The translations under genes were made by a program, and so were the position numbers. The notes below the pieces were generated by a model, which was given only the letters and a program-made list of their open reading frames with translations, ran no database searches and was not told where the DNA came from. A stretch of 64,000 nt of DNA, taken from NCBI GenBank assembly GCA_012064415.1, contig SSNU01000404.1, positions 134,053 through 198,052 on the forward strand, written 5' to 3'. Positions 59,101-64,000 of the stretch are shown one piece after another. The stretch's first letter is position 1. Every line of letters starts with the position of its first letter. Source of the stretch: Gyrodactylus bullatarudis. Lineage: Eukaryota > Platyhelminthes > Monogenea > Gyrodactylidea > Gyrodactylidae.

Positions 59101-60776
59101 ATTTTCATCTTGTTGAAATATAAAAATCTATCTACCTTTTCCAAAGTCTATCAAGGAAAATGATAATTTGAAAGTTAAATTGATTATTTCTTTCTACTAT
59201 TTAGTTTATATCTCAGCTGCCATATTAAAAAAGTCAAACAAACTTATGATAGGAATTTTCTAATCCTTCTATAGTATAGAAGTCAACCTTCGTATTCTAG
59301 AGTTCAATATTCAAGAAAATTTCAAATATTTTTTTTCAATTGAAAATAACTCTTACTTTTACTGGCATAACAGGTTCTGGCTGTTTGGTAAAGGCAATTC
59401 TACCATCAAGGAATGGAGGAACGATATGCTTCACAAGGAGATGAACACGTCTTTCGCCCTCTTCATTAAAGTCCTGATCAATGTCTACGTCGATTCTTTC
59501 AACAATACCAGATCTAAGCATACGATCATGTTCCCAGGTGGCGTTATCACGTTGAAATTGCAAAGCACGAGCTGTCATTCTTTTCTTTTTTCGATTTTCA
59601 GCTGCTTTCATAGCCAGGGCCAATTGTTTCTCCTTCTTGGCAGCGTAATCCTCAGGAATATCTAGAGAAATTTATCAAATCTAGGAGCTAATCTCATTGT
59701 TTTTTTCAGATTAATTGATCAATGATCAACCTAGTTTAAGATTTTAATTTAATGTACAGATCTGATCGAGAATGAATCCCGGTATATTCATGATAATCAA
59801 AATTATCAACAGAAGAGTAAGAAGAAAGCTTGAGACTGTAAAAAAAATTTGATTATAGTCTAATTCATTAGAATAGATGAGATTAAAGAGTAAAAACTCA
59901 CCTGCAAATGGATTATTTTCCTCATTGAAACCCTCGTCCATTTGATACCATTCCCTGTCAAGTTGTTCGTTTTGCATTTCATACTCTGCCTTTTGTTCTT
60001 CATCCCAATCTTTGGTTGGATCTACCTCACTAGGAGTGGAAATGGTTTTTCGACTGCTTCCAATGCCCGAATCATTGTATCTCTCACTGTCACGCATCCA
60101 GGAGTTTTTTTTATACGTAGGAGTTGGTAGAGGAGTAAATTTAGCTTTGCTACTTTCATCGCTGTTTTCTTCCCAGCCAGAATTTGAGGATATTTCTTTC
60201 TTCAGGTGCTTTGGAGTGGCAAATGGTTCAGCACTGCAAGTTTTTGATGACCATGAGGAACGCTGAGAGCGCTCTGAAGAGGAATAATTAGATTCTGATT
60301 CCCAATCATTTTTCTTTCGTTCACTGAAATCTTCGTTTTTGCATAGGGCAATCGACGGAGGAGGTTGAAATTTAGATCTTTCCTTTTCAGAATTATCATG
60401 AGCAACTAAAATAGTAGTTAAACCAATAGAACTTACGCATTTTTCTTTTTAAGGCATTAGTCTTTGATAACAGGCCGGCTCTTTCTTTTTCAATTAATTC
60501 CTTTTCTCTTCGCTGATGAACTTTCTCCATATATTTCTGACTAATAGTATCTCCATATGAAGGGGTATCTTCTAGTTTATCTCGATAGTTTCGACTAATT
60601 GGCTTGGATTGAGAATTTTTTTCAGTTCTTTTTAAGGCAGCTAATTTGTCTAATCCTAGCATAGAGCCTTTAGGCTTCTTAGAAGCAGAACTTTCTTCTG
60701 CTTTCTTCTTCAAGATAAGACCACCAACTTGGGGACTAGAATCTACAAGTTTATCAGCTGCGTCGAACTGATCCAT
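56166..60776 (-). CDS. DHX38: pre-mRNA splicing DEAH-box helicase PRP16/DHX38
   Basis: Exons 60776-60437, 60405-59902, 59661-59357, 58947-58246, 58178-57905, 57837-57682, 57626-57479, 57420-56944, 56837-56307 and 56247-56166 give 1172 residues; human is 1227. N-terminus [10 protein letters not shown] and [13 protein letters not shown], then an Ser/Arg-rich region, [35 protein letters not shown] and [14 protein letters not shown] are all PRP16-specific. Helicase motifs: I GETGSGKT (about 500), Ia [14 protein letters not shown] (about 595), [45 protein letters not shown]. Winged-helix and OB regions follow, and the tail [14 protein letters not shown] resembles human RRTPARFGL. PRP16 remodels the spliceosome after the first catalytic step. 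AATAAA lies about 25 nt past the stop. Confidence 0.96.
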
Positions 60777-61102
60777 TATACTTTAATGGTTTTATTTATA
60801 AAATTTTATTGTGAATTCAAATTAAAGTATAAGTAAAACGAAAAGTGAAATTGGAAAAATTGAATTAAAAATTGGTTTAGTGGAAAATGACACTAGTTTT
60901 TCGAATTCAAAAGAAAATTTCTTCAAGAAATAATCTCATTAATTATCACAATTTCATATATATGTATTAATTTAAAACTGAATACTGCTTAAAATGTCTT
61001 CAAATAGCTGAAAATAAGAAAAATCAATGATTAAAAGCATAAATAAAATATAAAAGTTATAATCGTCGAAATGTTTATTTATTTATCAAGGTAAAAATAT
61101 CA
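60777..61102. other. intergenic spacer DHX38 / MINPP1
   Basis: 326 bp between two minus-strand genes: the 3' end of MINPP1 and the start of DHX38. AT-rich, with AATAAA signals on the minus strand near 61070-61080 and no other feature. Confidence 0.55.
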
Positions 61103-63028
61103 TTAAGAAAAATAAAATCTAAAAAATTTCAACACTAATATTGAAATTAATGCCATCAAAGTTTCGAAATATGGAATTTTGTATTGGGAGATTGCATGAC
61201 AAACTTCACTCTTGTTGAAATTGTTAAATGAGTAATTTTTGAAATTTTCAAAAAAGTAATCAGCTGTTATGTAGGATTTTTTTTGGATCCATGAAACAGG
61301 TTGCTCGTTAACATTTACTTCTATCATAAAATCTAGAAAATTAATTTAGAATAATTAAGTTTACTTTTAGAGTTATCACAATAGTACAAGAAAAAACCAA
61401 CATTCCCGGCAAAAGGTGCTATAACTGAGCCCCTAAATGATTCCTGAGAAGTAGGAATTATTTTAACCTCTTCTAGCCAATCGTCATAGCTTTCATGGGT
61501 CAAATTATGTAAAGGTTTGAATAGACCGAGGATGGCTTCGATGGGAATTATTGTTTCAGCATGACCAAACCAAAAGATTCCTTTCTTTTTATTATTCGAA
61601 TTTTCTTTGAATTCATTCATAGCATTCATTAAACCATCGTAAATTGATCCAAACAATTCTCCTGCCTGTTCATAATTGATTTTGTATCCATAAGACTTTT
61701 TCCAGTATTGCTAAGACGGTTTAAAAAGTTGTTAAGCTATCGAAAAATTTATATTAAAAGTGTAGTTTCATCAAAAAATTTAACTTGATCGATACAAATT
61801 CAAGTATCTAATATTCAATAAAAAATGTGCAGTTGACTGTTATTTCCAGAAATAAATTTACCTTATAAATTTTTCAGTAAGTGATTAGTGTAAATTCCTT
61901 TGGAAGGAGATGTAATGTTTGTCTTTACTTTCTTAATAAATTATTGAATTGTCTCAAGACTTGTTTGCTAGAAATAATACAATTATTGGTTTTAGTAAGA
62001 TCTGAAATGTAAAAGCTTGAATATTCTATATTTAGTAAAATCTAAACTGTGGATAGATGTTATACTAAAAAAGTTTATAATAGCAATCCCTAAGACGATC
62101 GATTGAAAGCAAAAAGATTTCATATATATACAAGTACAAATTCAGCAAGAATATAAAAAGACTCACTTTAAGAGCCATGGAATAATCCAAAAGTGGATTC
62201 AAACTGTTTTTATCGAATATTGTGCAAACAAGGGGAATTTCCTTGTCATACTTTAAGTCGGATGCCAGGTAATGTCCACAAATTTTGTCCAAAAGCACAA
62301 CTTCACTAACAGTAAAATTAAGGCTTCTAAATTTTTCCATTGACTGATTGAATCTATCAAGAAACATCTTCGAGCTAAGAAAGCGATCAACTTCAACTTC
62401 TACCTCAGGATTATCGTCAATTTCGTTTTTGTATTTTTCACAGCTGGCAAAGAATCGTAACATTCTATCATCCACTTTCACATGAGATTCATAACCAGTT
62501 GGATCATTGAACAGCTGAATTTATTTTTAATTAGAAAAAATTACTCCATGGTAAAATCCTCGACCAGATTCATATGACCTAGATAAAGAGCTAGAGTAAA
62601 ACTCTGTATTTGATTGAGAAAATTGTAGGTTAGATTTTTCACGTAATCTTTTGCCAAGTTGAAACAGCTCGTCATATCCAGTTGGTAGAAGTTCATTCCC
62701 CTTATCGAAAGGATATTCTAGGCCCGACAAGAGTTTTGCAACAGGGTCGCTGACAATTATAGATATGAAATAATTACTCGATATTCTGCAATCTCGATTG
62801 AATTTTTCTAAACTTTTTTGAATAGTTGTTATTAGGCTGTCGAGAGCCATGCCTGTATACAATATTTGCATGGATTATAGAGCATTGAGGATTATTAATG
62901 AGTGAATCACCGAATCCTTTTATAGGACTCCACCTGTAGGGGGTTTTAGTCGAAAGGAAATCGTAATCAATAGCAGATACTAGGAAAGGTAATAATACGA
63001 AAAGTATATAAACATTTTGCCATTTCAT
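61103..63028 (-). CDS. MINPP1: multiple inositol polyphosphate phosphatase, membrane-anchored
   Basis: Exons 63028-62778, 62749-62545, 62514-62167, 61710-61365 and 61332-61103 give 459 residues. Signal peptide MKWQNVYILFVLLPFLVSA. Histidine-acid phosphatase active site YRHGSRQP (residues 59-65; the His takes the phosphate), distal acid motif FGHAET (about 317) and family blocks ELLPTGYDELFQLGKRLR, FYSSSLSRSYES and APFAGNVGFFLYYCD. The enzyme removes phosphates from InsP6 and lower inositol phosphates in the ER lumen or outside the cell. The canonical RHGTRxP Thr is Ser here. The C-terminus ends in a hydrophobic stretch (ETLMALISILVLKFFRFYF) rather than an ER-retention tetrapeptide, suggesting a membrane anchor. 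Introns are 28-52 nt except one of 456 nt. Confidence 0.88.
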
Positions 63029-63192
63029 ATCAAAATAAAAAATTCCTATCAACTATTTCTATTGAATATATTTGTTGAAAAAATTTACTAAAATCTATTC
63101 AAATGATTTTAATTTCAAAAATGACACAGTTGTTTGAAATTTTTAGAGCTTGTCATACTAATCTTTGTTTGTATTTTCATTCTATTTGAAGG
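63029..63192. promoter_or_regulatory. 164-bp divergent promoter, MINPP1 / dynein LIC
   Basis: The start codons of MINPP1 (-) and the dynein light intermediate chain (+) are 164 bp apart. The spacer is AT-rich and without repeats. Both promoters must lie here. Confidence 0.4.
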
Positions 63193-64000
63193 ATGGCACA
63201 AGTAGAAACAAAAAACATTTGGTAAATAGCTCTTAAATAACTTATCAGGTCGAATTTACTTAAGGAGACGAATGAAAAATACACTAGAACCCTTCCTCAC
63301 AACAAAGCACTTCTTGTAATCGGAGATGAGTATGCAGGAAAATCTTCCCTATTTTCCAAGCTCGAAGGCATCGATGAGCCTCCAAACACCCGTGGAATTG
63401 AATATCACATGATTAATATCAAGGATGAAATGACTGATGGTAATTCTATATCGCTTCACTATTTCATTCTATCATTTTTAGATGAGGCTATCCTCGGATG
63501 TTACGTTATCGATGGAGATCAAGAATTCGTTGGATTACTGAGAAATTTTATGACTGGTAAAAGCTTGAATGACTTTACCATCATCCTTACTTTAAACATG
63601 GCTGAACCGTGGAAGTTGATAGAAAATTTTGAAAAATGGATGAACATAATAGAAAATTTCATTGAACAATTGGCCATACCGATGGAAGAAATGAACGAAT
63701 ATAGGAACTACATTGTTAACAAGTTCAAGAGTTATGTTGAATTTGAAGAGCAGGTTGGTGAGCCTGCTCCACAGACTGCTTTACCAGTGAATCAGTCTAT
63801 ACTTCCTAATCTATCTTCAACAACTGCTGCAATTTTAGGAAGTCGACCTCCTGTTCAAAGCCAAATTTTAAATGGCAACGAAGAGGAAAATAATCAGATT
63901 GAGAATACTATTTTGGATATTCCACTCACACAAGGTGCTTTAGTTAAGAACTTGGGCATTCAAATTGAAGTTGTTGTTACTCAGACAGATTGCATGAAAA
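63193..64000 (+). CDS. DYNC1LI: cytoplasmic dynein 1 light intermediate chain (5' part)
   Basis: Exons 63193-63221, 63249-63439 and 63482 onward; runs off the right edge. MAQVETKNIWSNLLKETNEK, then a Ras-like fold with P-loop VIGDEYAGKSSLFSKLEG (GxxxxGKS), GIEYHMINIKDE, a switch-like CYVIDGDQEFVGLL where human has VWILDGD, then TLNMAEPWKLIENFEKWMN and a linker of about 80 residues rich in Pro and Ser, and LVKNLGIQIEVVVTQTD (human LTHNLGIPVLVVCTKCD). This subunit clamps the dynein heavy chain and links it to cargo adaptors such as BICD and Hook. Intron 1 is only 27 nt. Whether it is DYNC1LI1 or LI2 cannot be told, since most invertebrates have one. Confidence 0.92.

Noticed and set aside
1..64000. 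tRNA genes, rRNA, CRISPR arrays, bacterial operons
   Set aside because: None seen by eye; the window is eukaryotic. A covariance-model tRNA scan was not possible, so a single intronic tRNA could be missed.

Overview
The window is AT-rich nuclear DNA from an animal. It holds spliceosomal GT-AG introns and metazoan gene families: MAP7/ensconsin, FAM135, an aromatic amino acid decarboxylase, an ELAV/Hu-type RNA-binding protein, cytoplasmic dynein light intermediate chain, DNAJC25, MINPP1 and the coiled-coil protein CCDC162. Many introns are only 23 to 45 nt, while others exceed 1 kb and are packed with palindromic mobile elements. Tiny introns are known from dicyemids and orthonectids, so a small-bodied, simplified bilaterian (orthonectid-like) is my best guess. 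The species is not proven.

Layout. 1-3170 (-): 5' part of a MAP7-like gene running off the left edge. 3461-13309 (+): FAM135 lipase-like gene, 15 exons. 13403-13669 (-): ATP synthase subunit e, back to back with MRPL38 (13767-16084, +). 16475-18355 (+): group II PLP decarboxylase. 18946-20373 (-): intronless three-RRM ELAV-like gene. 20553-31799 (-): CCDC162 homologue, 33 exons. 31846-47285 (+): uncharacterised low-complexity 644-residue protein, starting 46 bp from the CCDC162 start and carrying a 7.5-kb intron. 47981-49624: two divergent, intronless four-EF-hand proteins. 50007-52532 (-): DNAJC25, with a 5'-truncated LINE in antisense inside an intron. 52627-55090 (+): sugar transporter. 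55697-56023 (-): SEM1/DSS1. 56166-60776 (-): PRP16/DHX38. 61103-63028 (-): MINPP1. 63193 to the right edge (+): dynein light intermediate chain.

Exon models were built by hand from splice sites, reading phase and recalled family sequences. Every complete multi-exon model keeps one open frame from ATG to stop (for example 33 exons summing to 6561 nt for CCDC162). That is strong internal evidence, although single boundaries may be off by a few bases. No tRNA, rRNA or CRISPR array was seen.

The genes are housekeeping and cytoskeletal functions rather than a pathway: mitochondrial translation and ATP synthesis, splicing, proteasome, dynein and microtubule transport, and a putative ciliary protein. 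Several neighbours are divergently arranged with very short shared promoters (46, 97 and 164 bp). The most unusual material is in the introns: ultrashort introns, Penelope-type GIY-YIG fragments, several families of long-hairpin MITEs, and a small inverted-repeat element holding a copy of a neighbouring intron/exon junction.
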